The notes: generated by a model from the sequence alone, not told the origin. DNA of 64,000 nt from Fischerella sp. PCC 9431 (GCF_000447295.1 NZ_KE650771.1:1001151-1065150); one strand, 5' to 3'. Numbered from the stretch's first letter, positions 16,379-25,578 are shown. Numbers and translations: made by a program.

Positions 16379-19099
16379 GTGGCTATTGCAGTAGAAAAAT
16401 TAATCACCTCGGATATCGCTAAACCAGCTCGTTACCTGGGTAATGAGCGTCTAGCTATACACAAGCCGTGGGAAACGGCAGTGATTCGCTGGGTATTAAC
16501 TTACCCCGAAGTATACGAAGTCGGAGCCTCTAACTTGGGGCATGTCATTCTCTATAACATATTGAATGCCCAACCACGTCAGTTGTGCGATCGCGCCTAC
16601 TTACCAAATCCAGATCTATCGGCTAAACTACGGGCAACCAAGACACCGTTATTTGCTGTTGAATCAAAGCGATCGCTGACAGAATTTGATATTTTGGGCT
16701 TTAGCCTTAGTTATGAACTTGGCGCCACCAACATTTTAGAAATGTTGGACTTGGCTGGTATTCCCTTGACTTGGAAAGAAAGAAATGAAGGAACAAGGGA
16801 AGAAGGGAGCATTTCTTCTTATCCTTTAATTTTTGCTGGTGGACAAACGGCGACATCTAACCCAGAACCCTACGCTGATTTCTTTGACTTTTTCGCCTTG
16901 GGCGATGGTGAAGAACTTTTGCCAGAAATTGGTTTAGTTTTAGAAGAAGGTAAACAAGCATGCTTAAGTCGCCAAGAACTTTTGCTGGACTTGGCACAAA
17001 TACCAGGTGTATACGTTCCTCAGTTTTATGATTTGGCTGTGGATGGATCTGTCCATCCCAATCGTCCAGATGTACCCCAAAAAATTTTACGACGAGTAGC
17101 TACGCCTATTCCCGCCTACTCGATTGGGTTAGTTCCTTACGTTGAAACAGTTCATGATCGTCTAACGATTGAAATTCGACGTGGTTGTACTCGCGGTTGT
17201 CGCTTTTGTCAACCAGGAATGCTGACTCGGCCGGCGCGAGATGTGGAACCAGAAAAGGTAGTGACGGCAATTGAGAAAGGAATGCGGGAAACTGGCTATA
17301 ATGAGTTTTCTTTGCTTTCTCTGAGTTGTTCTGATTATTTGTCCCTCCCAGCTGTGGGGATGGAAATCAAAAATCGTCTTAAAAATGATAATGTTTCTCT
17401 TTCACTACCTAGCCAAAGGGTAGACAGATTTGATGAAAATATCGCTAACATCCTGGGTGGAATGCGGCAAAGTAGTTTAACCTTTGCTCCAGAGGCAGGA
17501 ACCCAAAGAATGCGAGATATTATCAATAAGGGTTTGACCAATGAAGAGTTATTACGGGGAGTAAAAACAGCTTGGGAACAAGGCTGGGATAAAATTAAGT
17601 TATATTTCATGATTGGTTTACCTGGCGAAACCGATTCAGATGTTTTGGGTATTGCAGAAACAGTTCGTTGGCTACAACGGGAATGTCGAGCCAAAGGTAG
17701 AAAACCACTAGCGTTCAATTTGACAATTTCTAACTTTACTCCCAAGCCCCATACTCCATTTCAATGGCACTCGGTTGCAACTGCTGAGTTTGGACGGAAG
17801 CAAAAGCTGCTGCAACAAGAATTCCGCCGCATCAGAGGAGTCAAGGTAAACTTTACCGATGTGCGGCTGTCGGCGATGGAAGATTTTATCGGTAGAGGCG
17901 ATCGCTCTCTCGGTCAAGTTTTACGTCGAGCTTGGGAATTAGGCGCAGGTATGGATTCCTGGTATGACAGCATTGAGCGTGCATACAATGCTTGGGGAGT
18001 AGCGATCGCCGAAGCTGGTCTCAGTTGGAAATATCGCCAAGTTGAGAATGGCGAGTGGAATTTGTTCCAAAAAGAGGACACGGAGATACGGGGAAGTGGG
18101 GACGCGGAGAATCTATCAAAAGTACTCTCCGCGTCACCGCGTCTTAAGTTCTCCGCGTCAGAACGTCTTTCGTTCTCCGCGTCATCCATTCTTCCTTCCC
18201 TCGATAAACCCCTACCTTGGGACCATATCGATACGGGTATCGATAAAAAGTGGCTACAAGAAGACTTAAAACGGGCCTTAGAAGCTGCGATCATTCCGGA
18301 TTGCTCTTTTGATGGTTGCTCTCACTGTGGTGTCTGTGGGACAGACTTTGGTCATAACATTGTCATTCCCCCGCCATCAATCCCCAAATTTGCAGGACAG
18401 TTTGTACCAAATACTACTAAGACTCAAAGACTACGGGTATGGTTTGGCAAACAAGATGACATGGCTTTAGTCAGTCATCTCGATATGATGCGCTTGTTTG
18501 ACCGAGCCATGCGACGAGCCGGATTGCCAATTGCTTTTACTGGTGGGTATCATCCGTCACCACGAATTTCTGTGGCTTCGGCTTTACCTTTAGGAGCTAC
18601 CAGTAGCGGTGAAATTGTCGATTTTGAGTTTACTCAACCACTGGATCTGAATGTTTTTCGAGAACAATTAGCGCAAGTACTGCCTAGTGACATACCTATA
18701 TATGATGTAGTAGAGCTAGATTTAAAAGCTCCTGCTGCTACCCAAAACTTAGAAGCTGCCGAGTATATACTCACTATCGCTGTACCAGATTCATCAACAC
18801 CTACACAATGGCAAGAGTGGCTGGATACAATTAAGCAAAAAAGTGAGATTTGGTACGAGCAAACAACAAAGTCAGGTAAAACTCATTTAGTAAATCTGCG
18901 CGATCGCTTGTTTGAAATTGAATTAGTGGAACCTACTAATCTCGTAACATCCGCATTTAGTTTGCGTTATCTAGGTAGTTGTCGCCCAGATGGTACACTG
19001 TTGCGTCCAGAACAAGTTCTGTTTATGCTAGAACAAGTGGCAGGCACAGAATTCCAGCTACTGCAAATCCATCGTCATCGTTTGGTTTTGCAGGATTAG
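16379..19099 (+). CDS. TIGR03960-type radical SAM protein with in-frame repeat insertion
   Basis: 906 residues from GTG at 16379. Order: a B12-binding-like N-terminal part with the conserved GASNLGHVILYNILN, then a radical SAM core with CTRGCRFC (Cys270, Cys274, Cys277), then a Cys motif CSFDGCSHCGVC, and a C-terminal DUF2344/TIGR03936-like domain (LRVWFGKQDDMALVSHLDMMRLFDR). This family is commonly linked to the RNase E/G gene, as it is here, and is suspected to act in RNA or tRNA modification. That role is unproved. Residues of about 564-608 are a Ser/Arg-rich insertion encoded by a GC-rich palindromic repeat (separate entry) and fall in a linker between domains. The frame stays open through it. 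Confidence 0.9.
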   Translation: MAIAVEKLITSDIAKPARYLGNERLAIHKPWETAVIRWVLTYPEVYEVGASNLGHVILYNILNAQPRQLCDRAYLPNPDLSAKLRATKTPLFAVESKRSLTEFDILGFSLSYELGATNILEMLDLAGIPLTWKERNEGTREEGSISSYPLIFAGGQTATSNPEPYADFFDFFALGDGEELLPEIGLVLEEGKQACLSRQELLLDLAQIPGVYVPQFYDLAVDGSVHPNRPDVPQKILRRVATPIPAYSIGLVPYVETVHDRLTIEIRRGCTRGCRFCQPGMLTRPARDVEPEKVVTAIEKGMRETGYNEFSLLSLSCSDYLSLPAVGMEIKNRLKNDNVSLSLPSQRVDRFDENIANILGGMRQSSLTFAPEAGTQRMRDIINKGLTNEELLRGVKTAWEQGWDKIKLYFMIGLPGETDSDVLGIAETVRWLQRECRAKGRKPLAFNLTISNFTPKPHTPFQWHSVATAEFGRKQKLLQQEFRRIRGVKVNFTDVRLSAMEDFIGRGDRSLGQVLRRAWELGAGMDSWYDSIERAYNAWGVAIAEAGLSWKYRQVENGEWNLFQKEDTEIRGSGDAENLSKVLSASPRLKFSASERLSFSASSILPSLDKPLPWDHIDTGIDKKWLQEDLKRALEAAIIPDCSFDGCSHCGVCGTDFGHNIVIPPPSIPKFAGQFVPNTTKTQRLRVWFGKQDDMALVSHLDMMRLFDRAMRRAGLPIAFTGGYHPSPRISVASALPLGATSSGEIVDFEFTQPLDLNVFREQLAQVLPSDIPIYDVVELDLKAPAATQNLEAAEYILTIAVPDSSTPTQWQEWLDTIKQKSEIWYEQTTKSGKTHLVNLRDRLFEIELVEPTNLVTSAFSLRYLGSCRPDGTLLRPEQVLFMLEQVAGTEFQLLQIHRHRLVLQD
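18076..18200 (+). repeat. GC-rich intergenic-type repeat inserted in frame within a CDS
   Basis: GACGCGGAG (18101-18109) faces three copies of its complement CTCCGCGTC (18127-18135, 18151-18159, 18175-18183). The upstream flank, GACACGGAGATACGGGGAAGTGGGG, is of the same style. Sequence of this family occurs in the spacer after rnhB (22385-22475: GACGCGGAGGAAGAGAGACGCAGTGACGCGGAG). Here it lies inside the radical SAM gene and encodes SASPRLKFSASERLSFSAS. Confidence 0.85.
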
Positions 19100-19660
19100 T
19101 TAATTACTTGAGGGCAACTTGTGATTGAGTTGCTTCTCCATTTTGGCTATGGGGAATTGATTTTTGACAAGGTTGCGTTAGAATGATATGAAGAGAATTT
19201 TTCTGGCGCTGCATTGAGTTATTTGGTTCACAATCCTGGTACTGAGGGTTTAAAAGCAGAGATTTAGAGAGCGACATCTAGGATTTTATCCCAGACCACC
19301 ACCAGGCAGATTCAAGAACACTCTCTCTTGATGGTTATCTTGTGAATCAGTGACTAAATTAAAGGCTTCGTCGGCTTCTCTAAACTTTATGATTTTTAAC
19401 ACACATGCTAAATGCCTCATTCTCTAAGAATGAGAGCATTGCATCAAAAATTAACCATGGACGGGTGATTAAATTGCTTAAATTATGCAGCCGTTCTGGA
19501 ATTATCGGGCGTGTAAACGCATTTCTCCAGTCAATAGCTCTTTAAGTGTGGGCTTAAGTTCGCAGTTTTTACAACAGCAGCGCCTGTTTGGGCTTGCAGG
19601 GGCAAATAGGAACAACATACCCCCAAGTCTATTTTTGCTGCCAAATTTTGAGGAAATTGA
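19100..19660 (+). other. rne: Long rne leader region
   Basis: 561 bp between the radical SAM gene and rne, same strand. It contains a strong hairpin (19411-19440) and no credible ORF. A long leader is typical of rne, where RNase E controls its own mRNA by cleaving the 5' UTR. This makes an autoregulatory leader likely, but the transcription start is not known. Confidence 0.45.
19411..19440 (+). promoter_or_regulatory. Strong hairpin in the rne leader
   Basis: AATGC-CTCATTCT-CTA-AGAATGAG-A-GCATT: 8 bp of perfect stem with a 3-nt loop, extended by a 5-bp outer stem after one bulged A. It is followed by an A-rich single-stranded stretch, not by a T tract, so it is no terminator. It lies 220 bp before the rne ATG. 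Confidence 0.55.
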
Positions 19661-21691
19661 ATGCCGAAACAAATTATTATCGCGGAGCAGCATCAAATAG
19701 CTGCCGTATTTTCTGAAGATCAAATACAAGAATTAGTTGTTGCTACAGGTCATCACCAAATTGGTGATATCTACTTAGGAGTAGTAGAAAATGTATTACC
19801 TGGAATCGATGCTGCTTTCGTCAATATCGGCGATCCAGAACGTAACGGATTTATTCATGTTACAGACTTAGGCCCATTACGACTCAAGCGTACAGCAGCA
19901 GCGATCACAGAATTGCTAGCACCACAGCAAAAAGTACTGGTGCAAGTAATGAAGGAGCCAACAGGAACAAAAGGTCCAAGGCTTACAGGTAACATTACTT
20001 TACCAGGACGTTATGTTGTACTCATGCCCTACGGACGGGGTGTAAATTTATCCCGGCGGATAAAAAATGAAAATGAGCGTAACCGCTTACGAGCATTAGC
20101 AATTTTGATTAAACCTGCGGGGATGGGTTTGTTAGTTCGCACAGAAGCAGAAGGTAAACCCGAAGAAGCAATCATTGAAGATTTAGAAAACCTACAAAAA
20201 CAGTGGGAAGCTATTCAGCAAGAAGCAGTTTCTACCCGCGCACCTGCACTACTCAATCGGGACGATGATTTTATCCAACGCGTACTGCGAGATATGTACG
20301 GTGCGGATGTCAACCGAATCGTTGTAGACTCCAGTACTGGCTTAAAACGAGTCAAACAGTATTTGCAAAACTGGAGTGGTGGACAAGTACCACAAGGATT
20401 ATTGATCGACCACCACCGCGATCGCGCAGCGATTTTAGAATACTTCCGGATCAATGCTGCGATTAAAGAAGCTCTTAGACCCAGAGTAGATCTACCTTCT
20501 GGTGGCTACATTATTATCCAGCCCACTGAAGCATTAACGGTGATTGATGTCAACTCTGGTTCATTTACGCGATCGGCAACAGCCAGAGAAACAGTTTTAT
20601 GGACAAACTGTGAAGCAGCTACAGAAATTGCTCGTCAGCTACGTTTACGGAATATAGCTGGTGTGATTGTTGTTGATTTCATTGATATGGAAACACGACG
20701 TGATCAACAACATGTCCTTGAACATTTTAATAAGGCTCTCAAATCAGACAAAGCCCGTCCTCAGATTGCCCAATTAACGGAACTGGGTCTGGTAGAACTT
20801 ACCCGTAAGCGCCAAGGTCAAAATATTTACGAATTATTTAGTGAATCTTGTCAAACCTGTGGTGGTTTAGGACATGTTGTGCATTTACCTGGAGAAACCG
20901 AAAGCCGTTTGATCGCACCACCACCCGAATTACCAGAACGCTTCGTATCTTTACCTCACAGAGAACCACGTCTGCCATCTCCTCGCTTGAGTGAACCACG
21001 GGAAAGCTACGATGGATTTAGTGAAGGATACGAACACGAAAACGATCTAAGTGGATTAAATCTAGCAAATCATCCCAGTTATCAAGAAATTAGTGATAAC
21101 AAAAGACGTCGCCGTCGTCGCATTGGACTAAATGGTGGTAACGGAAAAGAAGAGCCACGCATCAATGGTAATCCCTTATCATTGGTGAATGATCAAGATA
21201 TGGACATTGATGGAGAGGGAGAATTAGTAGAAACTTCTGATCTACCCATACCCAATATTAATAAATCAGGTTGGGTGGAAAGAGGAGAACGAGCTAAAAT
21301 CTCAAGACCAGAGATAGTCAAACCAGTGGTCGAACCACCAGAAATTGTGACTGTGGAAATGACACCACCGGAACAAGATGTGTACGCCTTGATGGGAGTT
21401 TCACCATTAGTAAAATTGAACCGAGAAGTCAGAAATCCCAAGTCTGTCATTATTAACGTTACTCTTCCCGGTCAAACTCCAACACAAACAGAAACAACCC
21501 CGGAAATTGCTCAAACAGCAACCAGTACCATAGAAAGTCCCGTACAAAAAGAAGCAGTTTCATCAGGTGTAAATGAAACATCAGATTCGTCCATGATGAC
21601 AGATGAAACAGAAGCCACTACTAGTACTGCTGTTCGCCGTCGTCGCCGTCGTTCTTCCGCTTTGGAGACAGATCCATCAACAGCTGACTAG
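19661..21691 (+). CDS. rne: Ribonuclease E/G
   Basis: 676 residues, the length of the cyanobacterial RNase E. An S1 domain (about 35-125: GDIYLGVVENVLPGIDAAFVNIG) is followed by the catalytic DNase I-like part with the Mg-binding Asp residues in VIDVNSGSFT and IVVDFIDMET, and the Zn-link Cys pair in CQTCGG. The C-terminal third is hydrophilic and probably disordered. It ends near the nonapeptide RRRRRRSSA, which has been described as the PNPase-binding motif of cyanobacterial RNase E. An upstream internal KRRRRRR cluster (near residue 485) may bind RNA. The enzyme makes the main endonucleolytic cuts in mRNA decay and rRNA maturation. rnhB follows 29 bp downstream. Confidence 0.96.
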   Translation: MPKQIIIAEQHQIAAVFSEDQIQELVVATGHHQIGDIYLGVVENVLPGIDAAFVNIGDPERNGFIHVTDLGPLRLKRTAAAITELLAPQQKVLVQVMKEPTGTKGPRLTGNITLPGRYVVLMPYGRGVNLSRRIKNENERNRLRALAILIKPAGMGLLVRTEAEGKPEEAIIEDLENLQKQWEAIQQEAVSTRAPALLNRDDDFIQRVLRDMYGADVNRIVVDSSTGLKRVKQYLQNWSGGQVPQGLLIDHHRDRAAILEYFRINAAIKEALRPRVDLPSGGYIIIQPTEALTVIDVNSGSFTRSATARETVLWTNCEAATEIARQLRLRNIAGVIVVDFIDMETRRDQQHVLEHFNKALKSDKARPQIAQLTELGLVELTRKRQGQNIYELFSESCQTCGGLGHVVHLPGETESRLIAPPPELPERFVSLPHREPRLPSPRLSEPRESYDGFSEGYEHENDLSGLNLANHPSYQEISDNKRRRRRRIGLNGGNGKEEPRINGNPLSLVNDQDMDIDGEGELVETSDLPIPNINKSGWVERGERAKISRPEIVKPVVEPPEIVTVEMTPPEQDVYALMGVSPLVKLNREVRNPKSVIINVTLPGQTPTQTETTPEIAQTATSTIESPVQKEAVSSGVNETSDSSMMTDETEATTSTAVRRRRRRSSALETDPSTAD

Positions 21692-21720
21692 CTAAAGCTA
21701 AAAGTTAAACACTTTAAAAT

Positions 21721-22383
21721 ATGGTCATGAGCAAGCCAGATACCGCTTCTGTTGATTCTTCAAAACTTCAACAGGAAGCGAATTGGCTGGAATTTTCCGC
21801 ACTTTCAGATATCTGTGGACTAGTTGCAGGTGTTGATGAAGTCGGGCGGGGTTGTTTGTTTGGACCTGTAGTAGCTGCTGCTGTGATCCTACCAAATGAT
21901 GCTCTGCCTGCATTGATGGCAGCAAAAATCAAAGATAGTAAAAAGTTGTCTAGTTCTCGTAGGAGTCAGCTAGCCCAACATATCCAGACTGTTGCGATCG
22001 ACTACAAAATCGGCTTTGCTTCTGTTTGGGAAATTGATCAAATAAATATTTTGCAGGCTACACTTTTAGCGATGAAGCGAGCAATATTGAAGCTCAACGT
22101 GCAGCCTACACTGTGCTTGATTGATGGTAAACAATCAATTAAAGATTTACCAGTTTTGCAACAAACAATAGTCAAGGGAGACGAGCGATCGCTCGCGATT
22201 GCTGCTGCTAGCATTATTGCCAAAGTGTGGCGAGATGACTTGATTGTAAGGCTTGCCTCTAAATATCCTATGTATGACTTGGAGCGCAATAAAGGTTATG
22301 GAAGTCCAAAGCATTTATTAGCGCTGCAAGAATACGGGGCTTCTCCTTTACATCGCAAGTCTTTTCGTCCTTGTCGAATTTAA
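21721..22383 (+). CDS. rnhB: Ribonuclease HII
   Basis: 220 residues with the type II RNase H active site: GVDEVGRGCLFGPVVAAAVILP (Asp and Glu of DE-GRG), KDSKKLS, CLIDG, and the AAASIIAKVWRD segment with the last catalytic Asp. The C-terminal HRKSFRP motif is present. It removes ribonucleotides from DNA and RNA/DNA hybrids. Two in-frame ATGs lie 6 bp apart (21721 and 21727), with no clear ribosome binding site to choose between. The first 20 residues (DTASVDSSKLQQEANWLEF) are a non-conserved extension. Only 29 bp separate it from rne, so they are very probably co-transcribed. Confidence 0.96.
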   Translation: MVMSKPDTASVDSSKLQQEANWLEFSALSDICGLVAGVDEVGRGCLFGPVVAAAVILPNDALPALMAAKIKDSKKLSSSRRSQLAQHIQTVAIDYKIGFASVWEIDQINILQATLLAMKRAILKLNVQPTLCLIDGKQSIKDLPVLQQTIVKGDERSLAIAAASIIAKVWRDDLIVRLASKYPMYDLERNKGYGSPKHLLALQEYGASPLHRKSFRPCRI

Positions 22384-22384
22384 T

Positions 22385-22475
22385 TGATGGGAAGAAGGAG
22401 AGACGCAGTGACACCTCTGAAGACGCGGAGGAAGAGAGACGCAGTGACGCGGAGAATGTTTGCTCCTCTCAATTC
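22385..22475. repeat. GC-rich GACGCGGAG / AGAGACGCAGTGAC repeats
   Basis: AGAGACGCAGTGAC occurs twice (starting near 22400 and 22437), GACGCGGAG twice, then GCTCCTCTC-type complement. It is the same repeat family that interrupts the radical SAM gene at 18076-18200. It separates the convergent rnhB and DUF1997 genes. Confidence 0.75.
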
Positions 22476-22518
22476 CTCCTTGTCTCCCTTGTCTTCCTTG
22501 TCCCTCATGTCCTCCTGA

Positions 22519-23112
22519 TTACTCAATATTCAGGATGGGTAAGTCTGGATTTTGCTCATCGCTACTCAGTTGTTCTTTTTGAGTCTGCAATATTACCCAG
22601 CGACGATAATCTACTATTAATTGATGTAACAATCTTTGCTTAATTGTCAAGAGTACGCTTTTCAATAAACCATTGCCAGTGGTTTCTAAGATTGGTTTGG
22701 GCGTAAAAGAAAATGGCGGTGGTAACTCTACCTCTACTTCTAAATCCGCTCTACCTTGTAAACGAGTACCAGTCCTGAATTGAAATGGCGATAAATGCCC
22801 TTTTAAATTCAGATTGAAGCGCTGGTTAATGTACTCAATGCCAAGGATTTCACAACCTTGCGATCGCAAGTGAATTTTACCATTAGATTCTGCCCAGACT
22901 TTCATGTCTACGGTAGGCTGAATGCTTAGTGACATAAAAGTAAGGGGACGCATTTTTAAACGAAAAATATCATCAGCTAACGGCTGAATTCGAGTCGGAT
23001 CTACTAATGCATAAACCAGACGTTGGGGTTGACGCAAATAGTGCTGAATGGGAATAGGCTGTTGTGGAACAGCAATTTCTACCGACTGGAAGGCGGTAAA
23101 CTTGGTAGACAT
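22519..23112 (-). CDS. DUF1997 family protein
   Basis: 197 residues. The pattern matches the DUF1997 family known from cyanobacteria and chloroplasts: IQHYLRQPQRLVYALVDPTRI, FRLKMRPLTFMSLSIQPTVD, a long lipid-binding-like β region (LNLKGHLSPFQFRTGTRLQGRADLEVEVELPPPFSFTPKPILE), then an amphipathic C-terminal helix (LLTIKQRLLHQLIVDYRRWV). It has no signal peptide or membrane helix. The fold resembles START-like lipid carriers, which is an inference. Convergent with rnhB and divergent from pheA. Confidence 0.82.
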   Translation of the reverse strand: MSTKFTAFQSVEIAVPQQPIPIQHYLRQPQRLVYALVDPTRIQPLADDIFRLKMRPLTFMSLSIQPTVDMKVWAESNGKIHLRSQGCEILGIEYINQRFNLNLKGHLSPFQFRTGTRLQGRADLEVEVELPPPFSFTPKPILETTGNGLLKSVLLTIKQRLLHQLIVDYRRWVILQTQKEQLSSDEQNPDLPILNIE

Positions 23113-23287
23113 GCGTTCGTCAAAATAATTGTTTTATAATTCTATTATTTTTTAATTTTTGGAGTTTTTGAGAAAAAATGATAGTCAGAAGGCTAAAATT
23201 TTTTTGGAAACTATATTGATTAACAGTTATACATCATCGGTACAAATCTTATATTTTTAAACAAACTTACACTTTGAACAAAATTCC

Positions 23288-24154
23288 ATGACTTTATCGA
23301 TCGCACATTTAGGCCCACCTGGTACTTATGCAGAACAAGCGGCTATTTTATACGTAAATTGGTTGAGCCAAAATCAAGGACTTCAAGCTACCTTATGTCC
23401 TTATCCTAGCATTGCCCAAACACTCCGAGCGGTTGCCCAATCTCAGGTCAACCTAGCTGTCGTACCTGTGGAAAATTCGATTGAGGGTAGTGTGACAATG
23501 ACTATGGATACCCTATGGCAACTGGATAATTTACAAATTCAGATGGCTTTGGTAATCCCAATAGTTCATACGTTGATTTCCTGCGCTGATAGTATAGAGA
23601 GCATAAAAACAGTTTATTCTCACCCCCAAGCTTTAGCGCAATGCCAAAAATGGTTAGAGCAATTTCTCCCGAATGTACAATTAATTCCTGCTAATTCTAC
23701 AACTGAGGCATTGCAGACACTCAAGCAAGATTTGACAGTGGCGACTATCTCATCCGAGCGAGCCGCACAACTTTACAATCTACCTATATTAGTTAATGGT
23801 ATTAATGATCACCCAGAAAACTGCACTCGTTTTTGGGTTATAAGTCAGGGTGATATGCCTTATGATGATCAAAAATCTTCTTTGAAAGTCAGTCACACTT
23901 CGCTAGCTTTCAGCGTTGGTGCAAATTTACCAGGAGCGTTGGTTAAGCCACTACAAATATTTGCTCAATTAAATATTAACCTCAGCCGGATTGAGTCTCG
24001 TCCTACGAAGCGATCGCTAGGGGAATACTTATTTTTTATCGATGCGGAAGCAGACACGTCTCAAATCCAAATGCAATCTGCCTTACAAGAATTAACTGCA
24101 TACACAGAAATACTAAAAATTTTTGGTAGTTATGGTGTTTTGCCTATGGTATAG
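23288..24154 (+). CDS. pheA: Prephenate dehydratase
   Basis: 288 residues, monofunctional form without chorismate mutase. The prephenate-binding domain has the N-terminal HLGPPGTYAEQAA, VPVENSIEGSV and the catalytic TRF motif in NCTRFWVI. A regulatory ACT domain follows from about residue 200 (TSLAFSVGANLPGALVKPLQIF, then ESRPTKRSLGEYLFFID), which normally binds phenylalanine. It converts prephenate to phenylpyruvate in phenylalanine biosynthesis. Soluble and cytosolic. The gene is alone on its strand here, between DUF1997 and the LON-domain gene. Confidence 0.95.
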   Translation: MTLSIAHLGPPGTYAEQAAILYVNWLSQNQGLQATLCPYPSIAQTLRAVAQSQVNLAVVPVENSIEGSVTMTMDTLWQLDNLQIQMALVIPIVHTLISCADSIESIKTVYSHPQALAQCQKWLEQFLPNVQLIPANSTTEALQTLKQDLTVATISSERAAQLYNLPILVNGINDHPENCTRFWVISQGDMPYDDQKSSLKVSHTSLAFSVGANLPGALVKPLQIFAQLNINLSRIESRPTKRSLGEYLFFIDAEADTSQIQMQSALQELTAYTEILKIFGSYGVLPMV

Positions 24155-24248
24155 ATGATCGGAGATAGGTGATCAGGGAGCGGGGCGGGAATTGGGCATT
24201 GGGCATAGTAATATCCCAATTATCAATTACCCATTACCCATTACTTAT

Positions 24249-24899
24249 TTACAACTTCTGATTAAAAGTATCTTTGAGAACAGTGCGAGCTGCTAAATGA
24301 TTACGAGTAGAAGTCAAAATTTCTGTTTCCCTCTCTAAACGAGCAACAGTGTCTTGCATTTCTAGCAACGCTTGCTGTTCTAAAGCAACACCATAAAGAT
24401 TGCTGGCTACCCAATAAGAAAGTTCTAAAGGCAAATCAGGCAAATCTTCTGGAAGTTCAATCTGTTGTTCAGTTAACTTGGCTGATAGGCGAACAACATC
24501 TTTTAGCAGCTGAGATAACTCTTGCGCCATCGGGTGTAAATCTTTTGTGGGTGGATGATCTTCAATCCATTCGACTAAACCGACAGGATAGGGCTTTTCG
24601 CGTACATACTCTAGAACACGAAATCTTTGCTGCCCCAAAGTCAACATCTTCATCCGATCATCCGGTAAACGTTGATAGTGAACAATTTCGGCACAGCAAC
24701 CGACATTGGCGATCGCACCTTTTACCGGATCAACCATTAAGACACCAAACCTGCGATCGCTTTCCAGAATCGTGTTCATCATGATTCTGTAGCGAAATTC
24801 AAAGATGTGCAAGGGCAATTGCTTTGTAGGGAACAAAACGACTTCTGACAACGGGAACAGAGGTAGTTCACGAACGGCAATTTTAGAAGAGGATGTCAT
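24249..24899 (-). CDS. LON substrate-binding domain protein
   Basis: 216 residues made of the Lon N-terminal substrate-binding domain without the ATPase or protease parts: LPLFPLSEVVLFPTKQLPLHIFEFRYRIM, FGVLMVDPVKGAIANVGCCAEIV, then QRFRVLEYVREKPYPVGLVEWIED, and a coiled helical C-terminus (ALLEMQDTVARLERETEIL). Proteins of this type are common in cyanobacteria; they may be proteolysis adaptors or bind cofactors, and their function is not settled. It follows rpsJ in the same direction after 228 bp and an intervening terminator, so it probably has its own promoter. Confidence 0.88.
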   Translation of the reverse strand: MTSSSKIAVRELPLFPLSEVVLFPTKQLPLHIFEFRYRIMMNTILESDRRFGVLMVDPVKGAIANVGCCAEIVHYQRLPDDRMKMLTLGQQRFRVLEYVREKPYPVGLVEWIEDHPPTKDLHPMAQELSQLLKDVVRLSAKLTEQQIELPEDLPDLPLELSYWVASNLYGVALEQQALLEMQDTVARLERETEILTSTRNHLAARTVLKDTFNQKL

Positions 24900-25012
24900 T
24901 TTTACCTTGATTAGAACTTTGGTATAAGTTTTATCTGATGATTCTCTTTAAAAATTTTTTTATTTTTGATTTTTGCCGTACTATATATAAATTCTAGCAT
25001 CTGTTTTCTAGC

Positions 25013-25046
25013 AAATAAAAAGCCCTGAAGATATATCTTTCAGGGC
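25013..25046 (-). terminator. Rho-independent terminator after rpsJ (end of the str operon)
   Basis: GCCCTGAA (25022-25029) pairs with TTCAGGGC (25039-25046). On the minus strand the hairpin is followed by TTTTTATTT. It lies about 80 bp past the rpsJ stop codon and closes the operon before the LON-domain gene. Confidence 0.88.
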
Positions 25047-25127
25047 AAGGTAAATATTTGTACAAAAGTCAATTGTCAATAGTGAAAGACTCAACTCTGG
25101 ACATTGGACTTTGGACGAATCACTAAT

Positions 25128-25445
25128 TTATAGTTTTACTTCAATATCAACACCTGAAGGTAGATCCAGTTTCATCAAAGCATCAATGGTTTTAGAAGAA
25201 GGCTGGTAAATATCAATAATGCGGCGATGGGTGCGGGTTTCAAAGTGTTCTCGTGAATCTTTATCCACGTGTGGCGATCGCAGCACACAGTAGATTCGAC
25301 GTTTTGTAGGTAGGGGAATAGGTCCAATCGCTGTAGCGTTAGTACGATTTGCAGTGTCTACAATCTTCTCGCAAGATGTATCTAGTAAGCGACGGTCAAA
25401 TGCCTGTAAGCGAATTCTAATCTTTTGCTGCTGCAAAGTAGCCAT
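25128..25445 (-). CDS. rpsJ: 30S ribosomal protein S10
   Basis: 105 residues, standard length. Begins [32 protein letters not shown], with the conserved [35 protein letters not shown] core. S10 is part of the 30S head and of transcription antitermination complexes (NusB/NusE). In cyanobacteria it belongs at the end of the str operon, as here after tuf, and not in the S10 operon. A 192-bp spacer with a hairpin terminator separates it from tuf, so its level may be set independently. Confidence 0.97.
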   Translation of the reverse strand: MATLQQQKIRIRLQAFDRRLLDTSCEKIVDTANRTNATAIGPIPLPTKRRIYCVLRSPHVDKDSREHFETRTHRRIIDIYQPSSKTIDALMKLDLPSGVDIEVKL

Positions 25446-25484
25446 TTTCTCAGTTGTCCTGGTTCTGATAAGTTAGGTGATTGG

Positions 25485-25560
25485 GGAGAGGGGAAAGGGG
25501 ACTAGGGATTGGGAACTAGGACAAATTTTTTCCCAACTCCCGATCCCCGATCACCGATCC
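25485..25560. repeat. STRR-type repeats (CCCGATCCCCGATCACCGATCCC)
   Basis: The tuf-rpsJ spacer holds GGGGAGAGGGGAAAGGGGAC at one end and CCCAACTCCCGATCCCCGATC-type heptamers at the other. The two ends are roughly complementary and could form a weak long-range hairpin. Same family as at 3611-3672. Confidence 0.7.
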
Positions 25561-25578
25561 CTTTTATTTCACGAATAT

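Noticed and set aside
17335-18294. Antisense ORFs within the TIGR03960 radical SAM gene
   Set aside because: They are opposite conserved coding sequence, and one is opened only by the GC-rich repeat insertion.
19485-19700. 71-residue ORF in the rne leader
   Set aside because: Overlaps the rne start in another frame, has mixed low-quality composition and no ribosome binding site. A leader peptide cannot be excluded but is not supported.
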